A DNA stretch of 56,851 nucleotides, taken from JAKEGK01 sp050116575. GTDB taxonomy: Bacteria > Pseudomonadota > Gammaproteobacteria > SZUA-152. Below the pieces are notes generated by a model. That model was given only the letters and a program-made list of their open reading frames with translations, ran no database searches and was not told where the DNA came from. The position numbers and the translations under genes are program-made. Within the stretch, counting starts at the first letter, position 1; each line of letters begins with the position of its first letter. Shown one piece after another: positions 17,137 to 26,492 of this stretch. The stretch lies in the NCBI GenBank assembly GCA_050116575.1, contig JASFOJ010000012.1, positions 1 through 56,851 of the forward strand, written 5' to 3'.

Positions 17137-17833
17137 AGTATTTCCTCCATCGATGTAACGAATCAAAAGAACAAAAATTCGATAACGAACCAGATTTGGA
17201 ATTTTTCGCCGGTACCCGCCCAGGGTTGAGCGCTAAACTAATAAATGTACCAGTGAAAACCCGGCTGCACACTTTGCTTGTTATTGCGCTTGTTATTTCG
17301 CGAGTGGGCGCAATAGGTATTGTTATGGTCTCGTCGATATATAACGCTCGAGCCACTCGATACGTTGATCTTGATTTTGAATATACCTGCCGAATCTGCG
17401 ACCCAGGTCTAATAACGGGCTGATATTCGGACCCTGGCAATATTTAACTTACTGTTTTTATTTGTATTTCCGCAATCAAACCCACCACGTTACATCGATA
17501 CAACTTCACATTGTGTTGACAATCTGAGGTCTCGCCAAATGACTGAGACTTGCGCAGACGCCATCAGGCAACCATATCATAAAAGCGCTATTAGTGATTC
17601 CCATAGGGTAATGTTCGCGAACACCATTTTACGAAGCCCATGGCCACCTACTCCCGCGTAGCCACCAACGAACTTAACAGGCTCGTAGAGGTCACTATCG
17701 TTCATAGCGTTTGACTATGAAACGATAACAGGCCGGATTTCTGCTATGGTTTATAGTTGTTGGCGACCGGACGATTTTCTGCACCGAATATCGATCTACG
17801 TAATTCTATTCTTGTTTTGGGGGAGTACTGACT
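17137..17833. other. Divergent intergenic region, about 700 bp
   Basis: It separates the minus LEA-like gene and the plus secreted gene, so two promoters are expected. One strong feature is an imperfect hairpin at 17696-17727 (TATCGTTCATAG / CTATGAAACGATA, one bulged base, 7-base loop). A 75-codon plus frame at 17196-17423 has one hydrophobic segment but no ribosome-binding site; I do not call it. Confidence 0.5.
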
Positions 17834-18778
17834 ATGAATAATTCATTAACAATCCATGGATACCATTGGCGGCGTATCGCAATTGCAGTACTGCTGCTGT
17901 TCAGCATAGCTGTGCAGGCAAACGCAGAAACTCTGCTTAAACCTTACATACTCGCGGCAACCACATCCGGCGACATCGCGAGCGTTGTTAGCGATACCAA
18001 AGGCAAACTGACCGCTGCCGGTTTCGAGGTAGTGGGAGAATATTCACCCTACCCGGATGCAGCCATTATTGCTGTCACCAACGATGCATTGAAAAACAAT
18101 GCCGCGGCTTCCGACTTCGGCGCATTTGGCGCCGCGCAGCGTGTAACAGTTACGAAAGTCAAGGACCAGATACAGGTGGCATTCACCAATCCTGTTTATA
18201 TGGCTAATGCTTATCGGATGAAATCGGATCTGTCCGGTGTGGCCGATCAGCTAAAGCAAACACTGGGTGATCAGGGGGAATATGGCCCTGATGAAGGACT
18301 GAGCGCGGAAGACTTACGTGACTACCAATATAAATGGTTAATGCCCTATTTTTATGATCGCCTTCAGTTAGCTACGTATAAAAGTTACGACGCCGCCGTC
18401 GAAAACGTCGAAAAGGCCCTGCAGTCCGATAACAAGGGCGGTGTCGAAAAAGTTTACCGTATTGACCTACCTGGCAAGCAGGAAACGGTAATCGGTGTAC
18501 ATATGAAAGGACCTGAAAACGTGGAATGCAGCGGCGATCAATACATTATGAGCCGAATCGACTTTAAAGACACACGCTCCACCGGCCATTTGCCCTATGA
18601 GGTGGTGATATCGGGCAACAAGGTTTATGCGCTACCCGCTGAATTCAGGATTGCCATCAGTTTTCCGGATTTATCCATGATCGGCAGCAACAGTTTTGCA
18701 TCCATAATGTGCGCGCCCAATGCGATACAAAAAGCACTTACCTTTGGGACCGGTGGCAAGCTGGAAGACGATTTCTAA
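17834..18778 (+). CDS. Conserved-looking periplasmic protein of unknown function (DUF302-like N-terminus)
   Basis: 314 residues. An export signal (RRIAIAVLLLFSIAVQANA, ending about residue 32) precedes the mature ETLLKPYILAATTSGDIAS. The first 120 residues have a beta-alpha pattern (D-I-x-S-V-V-S-D-T-K-G-K-L-T-A-A-G-F) like DUF302-type domains. The rest includes two Cys (ECSGDQ, IMCAPN) that could form a disulfide. A GGGAG site eight bases before the ATG supports the start. It ends at a strong bidirectional terminator shared with the convergent PPC gene. I recognise no enzyme motif. Confidence 0.75.
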   Translation: MNNSLTIHGYHWRRIAIAVLLLFSIAVQANAETLLKPYILAATTSGDIASVVSDTKGKLTAAGFEVVGEYSPYPDAAIIAVTNDALKNNAAASDFGAFGAAQRVTVTKVKDQIQVAFTNPVYMANAYRMKSDLSGVADQLKQTLGDQGEYGPDEGLSAEDLRDYQYKWLMPYFYDRLQLATYKSYDAAVENVEKALQSDNKGGVEKVYRIDLPGKQETVIGVHMKGPENVECSGDQYIMSRIDFKDTRSTGHLPYEVVISGNKVYALPAEFRIAISFPDLSMIGSNSFASIMCAPNAIQKALTFGTGGKLEDDF

Positions 18779-18791
18779 TACACGCACAAAT

Positions 18792-18826
18792 AAAAAAACC
18801 CTCTCCCCGTCGGGGAGAGGGTTTGT
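18792..18826. terminator. Strong bidirectional terminator
   Basis: A 13-bp perfect stem AAACCCTCTCCCC / GGGGAGAGGGTTT with a 3-base loop lies between convergent genes. On minus it is followed by a run of seven T; on plus by TTTGTCTGTTCT. It serves the gene ending at 18778 (plus) and the gene ending at 18884 (minus). Confidence 0.92.
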
Positions 18827-18883
18827 CTGTTCTGTTGCGTATTTTATCTGCTCTGCGTTTTTATCTATCGCACAAGAACACTC

Positions 18884-19777
18884 TTAGTTTGCTTTTTCAG
18901 GCACGACTTTCAGCAATCCCCTACCTTCGAACATAGTGCCGTCTTTTAGTTTACCCTTGAGAATGCCTTCCAGGTCACCCTTACGGAAAGACGCCGCCTG
19001 ATTGTCAAAATGACAAACCATATCAGCTACCCCATCATGGTTAATATCGCTGCGTGATTTGTTGCATTTTTCCAGACTGGCTTCGTCACCGTCATGACCG
19101 AAAGTCAACGATTCAACATCAACCTCTGCAGGATCGAATTCGCGGCTGGATAACAACGCCACCGGTACCCGGCCGCGAGCTTTCGGATTCAACGGCGCAA
19201 CCTCGTTGTGCCCGGGCTTGATCGAAATATTCATATTCACCACCGGGCTGCTGACACCGGACACCACCAGTTTATAATCACCGTTACGCGGATAAGCGCT
19301 GCGTGCCGTACCACCACTGGTGAAATAGCGCGGATAATGACTCACACCCACATAGTAGTTTCCGGTCGCCGGCAACACGAAATTATCGATGCGCGAATCA
19401 TAAACGTAATTGCTGCCTTCATCCAGCGGATAACTGTCGTCATTCAATCGCAACATCGTATAGTCGGGACCGTCGCTGAATACGGCGATTACCGTATCAA
19501 CGCTTCGCATCCCGCCCATGCCGCCATCGATATCAATAGTAACCACGTCTCCGGCCTGACCAAAGAATTTGTAAAAATCCAGGTCCTCCACCGCAGTTCC
19601 CGACACAACGCCCAATACGCCGTCCAGATCAAACTCGCCTGAACCCGGCGTTATGAATTGCGCCAGGGCAACGGGATTATTTTGTTCTACCTCGGCCTCG
19701 TCAGCCAGAATTGACTGACTGCAAACCAGACCTGCACCAAGAACAGATACGTAGATATAATTTAATACTTTTTTCAT
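18884..19777 (-). CDS. Secreted protein with PPC-type domain and Asp-rich C-terminal domain
   Basis: 297 residues with a signal peptide ending near CSQSILA (about 25). Residues 35-175 look like a bacterial pre-peptidase C-terminal (PPC) beta domain: DFYKFFGQAGDVVTIDIDGG, then LNDDSYPLDEGSNYVYDSRI and LPATGNYYVGVSHYP. From about 183 there is a second module, ISIKPGHNEVAPLNPKARGRVPVALLSS, with a calcium-loop-like DINHDGVADMVCHFD at about 245-259. This module occurs at the C-terminus of many exported proteins. No catalytic domain is attached, so it is probably an adhesive or surface-bound protein. It shares the terminator at 18.8 kb with the convergent gene. Confidence 0.8.
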   Translation of the reverse strand: MKKVLNYIYVSVLGAGLVCSQSILADEAEVEQNNPVALAQFITPGSGEFDLDGVLGVVSGTAVEDLDFYKFFGQAGDVVTIDIDGGMGGMRSVDTVIAVFSDGPDYTMLRLNDDSYPLDEGSNYVYDSRIDNFVLPATGNYYVGVSHYPRYFTSGGTARSAYPRNGDYKLVVSGVSSPVVNMNISIKPGHNEVAPLNPKARGRVPVALLSSREFDPAEVDVESLTFGHDGDEASLEKCNKSRSDINHDGVADMVCHFDNQAASFRKGDLEGILKGKLKDGTMFEGRGLLKVVPEKAN

Positions 19778-20243
19778 GTTTACTCCTATACCGCGTCAAG
19801 AAACATGAGAATCCTTCTTTCACATTAAAGAAGTTCCATTCCTGGTCCTTAACCTCTTTTTCCAAACCAAATCTTGCTCCCATCTGTATCGAAACTAACG
19901 GCGATTACTTAAATCCAGAGAATTTAAGTCGAGATTAGAATTCTGAATAAGTCCGTCACGGAAAAATGCAATTGGCCAACACAGAGGGCTCCGCAACACA
20001 ATGATTTATTTAAAGTTATGACAGCAAGTTCAATGTCGGCGAAACTGGTAGAAAGGGAGTTTTATACCGTTTTTTCCGGGTATATGGTCGAAACCGATAT
20101 TGTAATTTTCCTATTTCGCGATGTCTGTCACGCTATAAACGTGAAGCATGCATAATCATTGCATTTCCAAAAATAGAACACTAAGAACGATGGAGTAATA
20201 TAAATCGAAAAGGCATGACTAAAATGATGCCCTTCAGGTTTGT
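19778..20243. other. Intergenic region, about 470 bp
   Basis: It lies between the PPC gene start and the 3' end of the peptidoglycan-binding gene (both minus). No convincing gene is present. It presumably contains the PPC gene promoter. I see no terminator with a T-run and no riboswitch I recognise. Confidence 0.45.
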
Positions 20244-20948
20244 CTAGAACATGGCCGCAGTACAAATGAAGACCATCTCTTTTTGGGCATTTCGAATAGC
20301 TTTGTGGCTGCGTTCGCTATGAAATTCCTGCAATTTTCCCTTTAACGCGTCGGCAAAAATATCGCCGTAATCGGCGGCTTTCAGGCTTTTTTCCCGGATG
20401 TACATTTCGCCAATGCTGATTTCGTAAGGTTGCAGGCAATCGGTTTCAATCAGCTTTTCGATTTGGCCGGTATGTACCTCAAACCCGTTAACATTAAACA
20501 ACGTTAAATTACGGCTGCCGTCAAATTGCACTTTCAGTTGCTTGACCCGTTTCACCAGTTCAGCGCGGGTATATTCAACCGGCGGTATATCAAGCACTTT
20601 TAACCTGGCCGCACCAATATTTGCATAGCTGTATACCGTAAGCCCTAATGCCGCAAACGTTGCCTGGTTCAATGCGCCGGTAACCTCTAAATTGTTATCC
20701 CATTGAAACTTGGCAATTGCGCGCCGCGTTTTTTTACCCATAATGCCGTCCGCCGGTCCCGGATTGTATCCTTCGTGCATCAAGCGCATTTGAACATGGT
20801 ATACGACGCGGCTACGATCGGCTGCCTGTAGCGCTGCACAGGGGACGAGTAAACCGAGCAGCAACAAGGCAGCAGCCCGAAATAATGTGGTGCGTTTATG
20901 GTGTGACCGTTGGGTTTGCGATTTGTCTATCACTTTTCCGTCAATCAT
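20244..20948 (-). CDS. Exported protein with peptidoglycan-binding domain (PG_binding_1)
   Basis: 234 residues from the ATG at 20948 (MIDGKVIDKS); an upstream TTG at 20981 is possible. A membrane or signal segment (LFRAAALLLLGLLVPCAALQA) is followed by a PG_binding_1 fold at about 48-105 (VQMRLMHEGYNPGPADGIMGKKTRRAIAKFQ, then LNQATFAALGL). The C-terminal 110 residues are unassigned and have two Cys (TDCLQPY and IFCTAAMF-like end). No lysozyme or transpeptidase motif is present. It lies 3' of purA on the same strand, about 180 bp away, so it may be read through from purA. It is the last accessory gene before the core purA block. Confidence 0.8.
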   Translation of the reverse strand: MIDGKVIDKSQTQRSHHKRTTLFRAAALLLLGLLVPCAALQAADRSRVVYHVQMRLMHEGYNPGPADGIMGKKTRRAIAKFQWDNNLEVTGALNQATFAALGLTVYSYANIGAARLKVLDIPPVEYTRAELVKRVKQLKVQFDGSRNLTLFNVNGFEVHTGQIEKLIETDCLQPYEISIGEMYIREKSLKAADYGDIFADALKGKLQEFHSERSHKAIRNAQKEMVFICTAAMF

Positions 20949-21131
20949 TGTGATTTTTCGATAGCAATGGGCGCAAAGCAAAGACCAGTATAAGGATTTT
21001 ATGATTTACAGGCAGTGGATACACGCAGACCGATACTTGCTTATTCATGTGTGCGCTTAACCAGCATGCCGACGGCGGCACAATGGGAAGCCGGTTTATA
21101 GCCGATTCACGGACAACTAAACGACAAGCAA

Positions 21132-22424
21132 TTATTCAAAAGGGTGACGCAAAATAATGGTTTCCGAGCGATCGGGGCCGGTGGAGACAATATCAATAGG
21201 GCGTTCAGCGATGTCTTCAATGCGTTTCAGATAAGCCTGTGCGTTGGCCGGCAAATCCGAATATTGTTTGATTCCCACCGTCGATTCTTTCCAGCCGGGC
21301 ATTTCTTCATATACCGGTGTACAGGCCGCGTACGCGTCGCCACCGACGGGAGGCGTTTTACGGTCCTCGCCATTACATTGATAGCCGACGCAGATGGCGA
21401 TCTTATCCAGACCGTCCAGCACATCCAGTTTGGTGATACACAGCCCCGAAACACTGTTAACCTGGTTGGAACGGCGCAATGCCACCGCATCAAACCAACC
21501 GCAACGCCGCGCCCGGCCGGTCGTGGCGCCGAACTCGTGGCCTTTTTCCGCCAAATGCTTGCCGTGGGCGTCGTCCAGTTCCGTGGGAAAGGGACCGGAA
21601 CCCACACGGGTCGTGTAAGCCTTGGTAATACCCAACACGTAATCAATTGCTCTGGGGCCAACGCCGCTGCCTGTCGCTGCATTGCCGGCCGTGGTATTGG
21701 ATGATGTCACGTAAGGATAAGTCCCATGGTCGATGTCGAGTAGCGCGCCCTGCGCGCCTTCGAACATGATACTGTCCCCCTGTTGCTGATACTCATATAG
21801 TATTTCCGGGATGTCCGCAATCAATGGAATAAGGCGCTCGCCCAGAGACAGTGTTTGATCAAGGACCTGCTGAAAATCGATGGTGTCCGTTTTATAATAG
21901 TTTTTCAACGCGAAGTTATGGTAATCCAGCACCTCACCTAATTTCGCGGCAAATTTTTTGCGATGTAATAAATCGCCCACCCTTAAACCGCGGCGGGAAA
22001 CCTTGTCTTCGTAGGCAGGACCGATACCGCGCCCCGTGGTACCAATAGCGGATTTGCCACGGGCGATTTCCCGCGCATGGTCCAGTGCAACGTGATAAGG
22101 CAATATTAACGGACAGGCTTCACTGATGTTGAGACTGGAGCTAACAGGCACGCCACGAGCTTCCAGCATCTCCATTTCTTCCACCAACGCTTCCGGCGAA
22201 ATAACAACACCGTTACCAATAAGACACTGCACACCGTCGCGCAGCACACCGGAGGGTATAAGGTGCAAAACGGTTTTTTCACCGTTGATTACCAACGTGT
22301 GTCCCGCATTGTGTCCGCCCTGAAAACGCACCACGGCTTTGGCCTGATCCGTCAGCAGATCAACAATTTTCCCTTTGCCCTCATCTCCCCATTGGGTACC
22401 GATTACGACTACGTTTTTTCCCAT
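21132..22424 (-). CDS. purA: Adenylosuccinate synthetase
   Basis: GTP-dependent enzyme that joins IMP and aspartate in the first step of AMP synthesis. It has 430 residues. Hallmarks are the N-terminal GTQWGDEGKGKIVDLL with catalytic Asp, FQGGHNAGHTLV, GRGIGPAYEDKVSRRGLRVGDL, EGAQGALLDIDHGTYPYVTSSN and the C-terminal GPDRSETI. It follows hisZ by 47 bp in the hflK-hflC-DUF2065-hisZ-purA run. In Pseudomonas-like genomes the next gene would be tRNA-Leu/rnr; here the accessory block intervenes. Confidence 0.98.
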   Translation of the reverse strand: MGKNVVVIGTQWGDEGKGKIVDLLTDQAKAVVRFQGGHNAGHTLVINGEKTVLHLIPSGVLRDGVQCLIGNGVVISPEALVEEMEMLEARGVPVSSSLNISEACPLILPYHVALDHAREIARGKSAIGTTGRGIGPAYEDKVSRRGLRVGDLLHRKKFAAKLGEVLDYHNFALKNYYKTDTIDFQQVLDQTLSLGERLIPLIADIPEILYEYQQQGDSIMFEGAQGALLDIDHGTYPYVTSSNTTAGNAATGSGVGPRAIDYVLGITKAYTTRVGSGPFPTELDDAHGKHLAEKGHEFGATTGRARRCGWFDAVALRRSNQVNSVSGLCITKLDVLDGLDKIAICVGYQCNGEDRKTPPVGGDAYAACTPVYEEMPGWKESTVGIKQYSDLPANAQAYLKRIEDIAERPIDIVSTGPDRSETIILRHPFE

Positions 22425-22471
22425 TGTCAGGTTTCCTGGTTATATGAACCGGCTTCTATGTGCCGTTGAAA

Positions 22472-23659
22472 CTACTTGCTGGTTTTAGTTACTACCCAGC
22501 TATTTTTTTCTTTAATCAGTTGACGGTCACATCCCATTTGTTCCGCGCCGCCGGTCTGCCCCGGCAATGCACAAATGACGCGCTCTCCTTTGGCGCGCAA
22601 TTGGGCAATAACCTCCTGCAGCGCATCGTCATCATCTGCGGGCGCAAAGATACCGGCGGGTGTGCTATCGCCCGCTGCCTGTGAGTACTCCATCAACGCC
22701 CGCAGGTCGGCGGTAAACCCCGTTGCCGGACGAGCGCGGCCAAAGGCTTCTCCGATATGGTCATAACGACCGCCCTGGGCAATGGATTGCCCGATACCCG
22801 GTATATAAGCCGCGAACACCACACCCGTATGATAATTATACCCGCGAAGTTCCGCCAGATCGAAATGCAGCTGAACCCCGGGATTGTGTTTTTGCAGCTG
22901 CACAGCAATCGTTTCAAGGTTTTCAATCGCTTTGGAGACCTCAGGGTCCGCTGATTTGAGCTTTTGGCGCACGGTCGCCAGGATATCTGCCCCGCCGTTG
23001 AGCCAAATCAGCTCCGCCAGCATCGCGCGCACCTTTTCCGGCATATCAACATCCCGCAGCAGTGCCGCCAGTTCCGGCGCCGCCTTGCGTTGCAGGATAT
23101 CAAATAGCAGCGATTCACGGGTGGGATCAAGACCGGCCTGATTGGCCAGGGCTCGAAAAATGCCCACGTGCCCCAGATCCAGGTGGATCTCGCCAACTCG
23201 AATCTGATCCAGCACTGCCAGCATTAATCGAATCACTTCGGTATCGCTTTCGATACCGGCATGACCGTATAGCTCCGCACCGATTTGCATAAGGCTGCGC
23301 TTGTTGGACAGATCATCAGCGTGGGTGCGCAACACGGTTCCCATGTAACACAAACGGGTGGGCTGTTCCCGTCCCAGTTGATGGGCATCGATACGGGCCA
23401 CCTGCGGCGTCATATCGGCGCGAATACCCATCATCCGCCCGCTTTGCTGATCCACGAGCTTGAACGTTTGCAGATCGAGGTCGCCACCGATCCCCGTCAA
23501 CAGGGAGTCAGTGTATTCAACAAAAGGGGGAATAACCAGTTCGTATCCCCAACAAACGAACAGGTCCAGTAATTGGCGGCGCAGCTTTTCAATTTGCCAC
23601 GCGTCGCCCGGGAGTTGTTCTTCGATGCCTTCCGGCAAAACCCAACGGTTGTTATCCAT
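22472..23659 (-). CDS. hisZ: ATP phosphoribosyltransferase regulatory subunit HisZ
   Basis: HisRS-like paralogue that forms an octamer with short-form HisG, giving it activity and histidine feedback control. It has 395 residues. Class II aminoacyl-tRNA-synthetase-like motifs are visible (FVCWGYELVIPPFVEYTDSL, IRADMTPQVARI, RLCYMGTVLR), but the tRNA-binding C-terminal domain is absent. Its presence implies that the genome uses the short HisG (not in this window). The hisZ-purA adjacency is typical of non-enteric gammaproteobacteria. Confidence 0.95.
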   Translation of the reverse strand: MDNNRWVLPEGIEEQLPGDAWQIEKLRRQLLDLFVCWGYELVIPPFVEYTDSLLTGIGGDLDLQTFKLVDQQSGRMMGIRADMTPQVARIDAHQLGREQPTRLCYMGTVLRTHADDLSNKRSLMQIGAELYGHAGIESDTEVIRLMLAVLDQIRVGEIHLDLGHVGIFRALANQAGLDPTRESLLFDILQRKAAPELAALLRDVDMPEKVRAMLAELIWLNGGADILATVRQKLKSADPEVSKAIENLETIAVQLQKHNPGVQLHFDLAELRGYNYHTGVVFAAYIPGIGQSIAQGGRYDHIGEAFGRARPATGFTADLRALMEYSQAAGDSTPAGIFAPADDDDALQEVIAQLRAKGERVICALPGQTGGAEQMGCDRQLIKEKNSWVVTKTSK

Positions 23660-23768
23660 GACAGATAATTCTTATCGTTTATTTATAATATTCAACGTTA
23701 TTTTGAACGAAAATCTCGACAAGTCTTTACGACATCTTTCAACGACAATAATGCGATACCCGTTTGTG

Positions 23769-23957
23769 CTAGTGGTTAACAAAATACAACAACAACACAC
23801 CGGCCACCATACTGGCAACTCCCCCGCTGCGCAGGCTCTTGTCATCCATTTGTGAGATCATGTGCATGGCTTGCCTGAAAACGGCAGGATTTAAAAAGGG
23901 CAATAAGCCTTCAACCACCAAAACCAACGCCAGTGCGCGCAGCAAGTCGTGCCACAT
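23769..23957 (-). CDS. DUF2065 small membrane protein (YjeT-like)
   Basis: 62 residues with two membrane spans (LLRALALVLVVEGLLPFL and GGVASMVAGVLLLYFV). It matches the YjeT/DUF2065 family that sits between hflC and purA in E. coli and between hflC and hisZ in pseudomonads. The function is unknown. The spacing to hisZ is 109 bp. Confidence 0.9.
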   Translation of the reverse strand: MWHDLLRALALVLVVEGLLPFLNPAVFRQAMHMISQMDDKSLRSGGVASMVAGVLLLYFVNH

Positions 23958-24287
23958 GACTATTCAATCCTGCCCTTAATCGCGTTCATCCCGTTACAGC
24001 ATACACAAGATAACCATCCTCATAGGATACGGAACTGTCATTCATGTGCTGTTGGGCGAAACCGGTAACAGGGCGAACCGTATATCAACGGAACCATCGC
24101 TGCAATAACGGGATAATTGGCGCCGCTAGTCCACATTGACAACAGGCCACAAACCGTTTCCAGTCATTGGTTATCAGTGCTGGTGCCGTAGTTACCATAG
24201 CAAAGACTGGTTAAACCTGTAACCGGGACCGCTGAGCGTTACTCTGCAGGGTCCCGGTTCCGTGATAGCACGGCAGAGTGTTTGATG
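23958..24287. other. hflC to DUF2065 gap with a large inverted repeat
   Basis: 330 bp without a gene. The main structure is a perfect 10-bp inverted repeat (AACCGGGACC 24221-24230, GGTCCCGGTT 24250-24259). Its loop arms can extend the stem with one mismatch. It begins about 30 bp after the hflC stop. No T-run follows, so a terminator or mRNA-stabiliser role is only possible. Confidence 0.5.
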
Positions 24288-25142
24288 TCACTTGAAATAC
24301 TTAAAAAACTCGCTTGTGGGCTGCAACACCAGAACATCATCTTTGCTGGAGAACGTCTTTCGATAGGCATTCAAACTGCGGTACAAGCCATAAAACTCCT
24401 TGTCCTTATTATAGGCTTCCGCGTAGACATTGGCCGCAATCTTGTCGCCTTCACCACGCACCTTCTCCGCGTCGCGGAAGGCCTCGGCCAAAATCACTGT
24501 CCGTTCCTTATCTGCCTTGGCTCGTATCGTTTCCGCCACCCGCTCACCTTCTGCACGCAATTCCTTGGCGACACGCTCGCGCTCGGCTTCCATGCGATGA
24601 TAGACGGATTCGCTGATTTTCTGATCCAGGTCAATACGCTTGATGCGCACATCAACAATGTCGATTCCAAATTCCTTGGCCCGCTTGTTAGCGGTAACCG
24701 TCAGTATGTCCATAATCTCACTGCGTTCACCGGACACCACCTCAACAATGGTTCGCTTACCGAATTCGCCACGCAGGTTATCCTTGATGAACTGGGACAA
24801 GCGGATATTGGCGCGCAATACATCACCGCCGGTGGCGGTATAGTATTTGGCAACATCTGCGATACGCCACTTCACAAACGCATCAACGATCAGGTTCTTC
24901 TTCTCGTCAGTGAGATAACGCTCTGGTTCTGAATCCATCGTCTGAATACGGGAATCGAACTTTTTGACATTGTTTACGAAAGGCACTTTCCAGTGTAAAC
25001 CCGGACCAAAATCGGTGCTGACGATTTCGCCAAATTTAAACATGATGGCCTTTTCACGCTCGCTGACAGTAAAAAACGACATGGATCCCACGATTAAAAC
25101 CGCAAGAATAACAATTAGACTAATGATTCTTCCCTGGGTCAT
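24288..25142 (-). CDS. hflC: HflC, inner-membrane SPFH protein, modulator of FtsH
   Basis: 284 residues: an N-terminal membrane anchor (IISLIVILAVLIVGSMSFFTV), then the SPFH/band-7 domain (FKFGEIVSTDFGPGLHWKVPFV) and a long helical segment rich in Glu, Arg and Ala (about 190-245). With HflK it forms the periplasmic vault around the FtsH protease and limits its access to substrates. The hflK stop lies one base upstream of its ATG, so the pair is coupled. The C-terminus LVLQPTSEFFKYFK is typical. Confidence 0.97.
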   Translation of the reverse strand: MTQGRIISLIVILAVLIVGSMSFFTVSEREKAIMFKFGEIVSTDFGPGLHWKVPFVNNVKKFDSRIQTMDSEPERYLTDEKKNLIVDAFVKWRIADVAKYYTATGGDVLRANIRLSQFIKDNLRGEFGKRTIVEVVSGERSEIMDILTVTANKRAKEFGIDIVDVRIKRIDLDQKISESVYHRMEAERERVAKELRAEGERVAETIRAKADKERTVILAEAFRDAEKVRGEGDKIAANVYAEAYNKDKEFYGLYRSLNAYRKTFSSKDDVLVLQPTSEFFKYFK

Positions 25143-25143
25143 A

Positions 25144-26376
25144 TTATCGGCCTCCCCTGGTCGTAGAGCGCGAAGTGCGTGAACTGTCTCTCAGCGGCTG
25201 CCGGGTGCTGGTACTGGATGGTGACGTTGACCCACTGGTGTCGCGGTCTGCGGAGAGATTATGTGCAGCACCGCCCTGGATCATTTTATCCAATGGCAAA
25301 TACATCAGGTTGTTGCTGCCCTTGACATCCACGAGCACTTTACTGGTTTTTTCCATCACAGATTCCACGGCATCAATGTACAGGCGTTTACGCGTCACTT
25401 CCGGTGCTTTTTTATATTCTTCCAGTATCTGCAGAAAGCGGGCGGTTTCACCCTGAGCTTCGGCTATGACCTGTTCCTTGTATGCCAGCGCGTCTTCCTT
25501 GGCCCTGGCTGCCTTACCACGCGCCCGTGGCAACACATCATTGGCATAGGCTTCCGCCTGGTTCTTGAGGCGTTCTTCATCCTCACGGGCCTTTACGGCA
25601 TCATCAAATGCATCCTGAACCTGTTCCGGAGGCTGCGCGTCCTGCATGTTAACGCTGGTAACTACCAGACCGGTTTTATAGCGATCCAGGATTTCCTGCA
25701 TCAGGTGCCTGACTTGGGCAGCGATTTCTGTGCGCCCCTCAGTGAGAATAAAATCCATATTGTTTTTGCCAATGATTTCCCGCAGCGCGCTTTCCGCGGC
25801 CTGGCGCAGCGTACCATCCGGATCCACCACGTTAAACAGATAGTCACTGGCACTTTTGATTTTGTACTGGACGGCAAGTCGGATATCCACGATATTTTCG
25901 TCCTGGGTCAACATCAGCGATTCTTCCTCCAGGGGACGTGTACCGCGCCGGCCCGTGGTGGACTCCGAGCGGTAACCGATGCGGGCGTCGCGGACGTTTT
26001 CAATATCCACCATTTCATAACTTTCGATCAGCGGCGCGATCCACTGCAAACCCGGCATGGTGGTTTCTTTATACTTGCCAAATTGGAGCACGACAGCCCG
26101 CTTACCTTCATCAACGGTATAGAACCCCATCACGCCCCAGATGGCGACGATCACCACGATGATTAAACCGATACCAACCGAGCTGATACCACGGCCACCC
26201 GAACCACCACCGCCTGAGCGGCCGGAACCGCCACCCCCAAACAGGGAGCCAAATTTCTCCTGCATTTTCTTTACGACTTCATCAAGGTCGGGGGGGCCAC
26301 CTCCCTGGTTGCCGCCTCCGCCGCCACCCCAGGGATCTTTGTCTTTACCAGAACCTCCTGGTTCGTTCCAGGCCAT
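25144..26376 (-). CDS. hflK: HflK, inner-membrane SPFH protein, partner of HflC
   Basis: 410 residues from the ATG at 26376 (MAWNEPGGSGKDKDPWGGGG), preceded by GGAG; an extra four upstream codons are open but unlikely. The cytoplasmic N-terminus is very rich in Gly and Pro, as in other HflK. A membrane span (ISSVGIGLIIVVIVAIWGVMGFYTV, about 70-95) precedes the SPFH domain (VLQFGKYKETTMPGLQWIAP) and the coiled helical region. The C-terminal 40 residues are Ser/Thr/Arg rich. It forms the HflKC complex with the next gene. Confidence 0.97.
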   Translation of the reverse strand: MAWNEPGGSGKDKDPWGGGGGGNQGGGPPDLDEVVKKMQEKFGSLFGGGGSGRSGGGGSGGRGISSVGIGLIIVVIVAIWGVMGFYTVDEGKRAVVLQFGKYKETTMPGLQWIAPLIESYEMVDIENVRDARIGYRSESTTGRRGTRPLEEESLMLTQDENIVDIRLAVQYKIKSASDYLFNVVDPDGTLRQAAESALREIIGKNNMDFILTEGRTEIAAQVRHLMQEILDRYKTGLVVTSVNMQDAQPPEQVQDAFDDAVKAREDEERLKNQAEAYANDVLPRARGKAARAKEDALAYKEQVIAEAQGETARFLQILEEYKKAPEVTRKRLYIDAVESVMEKTSKVLVDVKGSNNLMYLPLDKMIQGGAAHNLSADRDTSGSTSPSSTSTRQPLRDSSRTSRSTTRGGR

Positions 26377-26492
26377 GCAATACTCCAATTAAATTGTTGA
26401 ATGGTTAAAAATGCAGCACCATCAATGATGCCGATGAATAAATCATTTTTTCGTTGGTCAATGTAAAAGCTGAATTTTAGGTTGCCGGGACG

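Noticed and set aside
17196..17423. 75-codon plus frame with one hydrophobic stretch
   Set aside because: No ribosome-binding site, no recognisable features, lies in the promoter region of two divergent genes.
24282..24932. Open frame of 216 codons on plus
   Set aside because: Antisense to hflC; no start site or features.
25261..26166. Long open frame (301 codons) on plus across hflK
   Set aside because: Antisense to a clear hflK with normal domains; a product of codon bias, with no family features.
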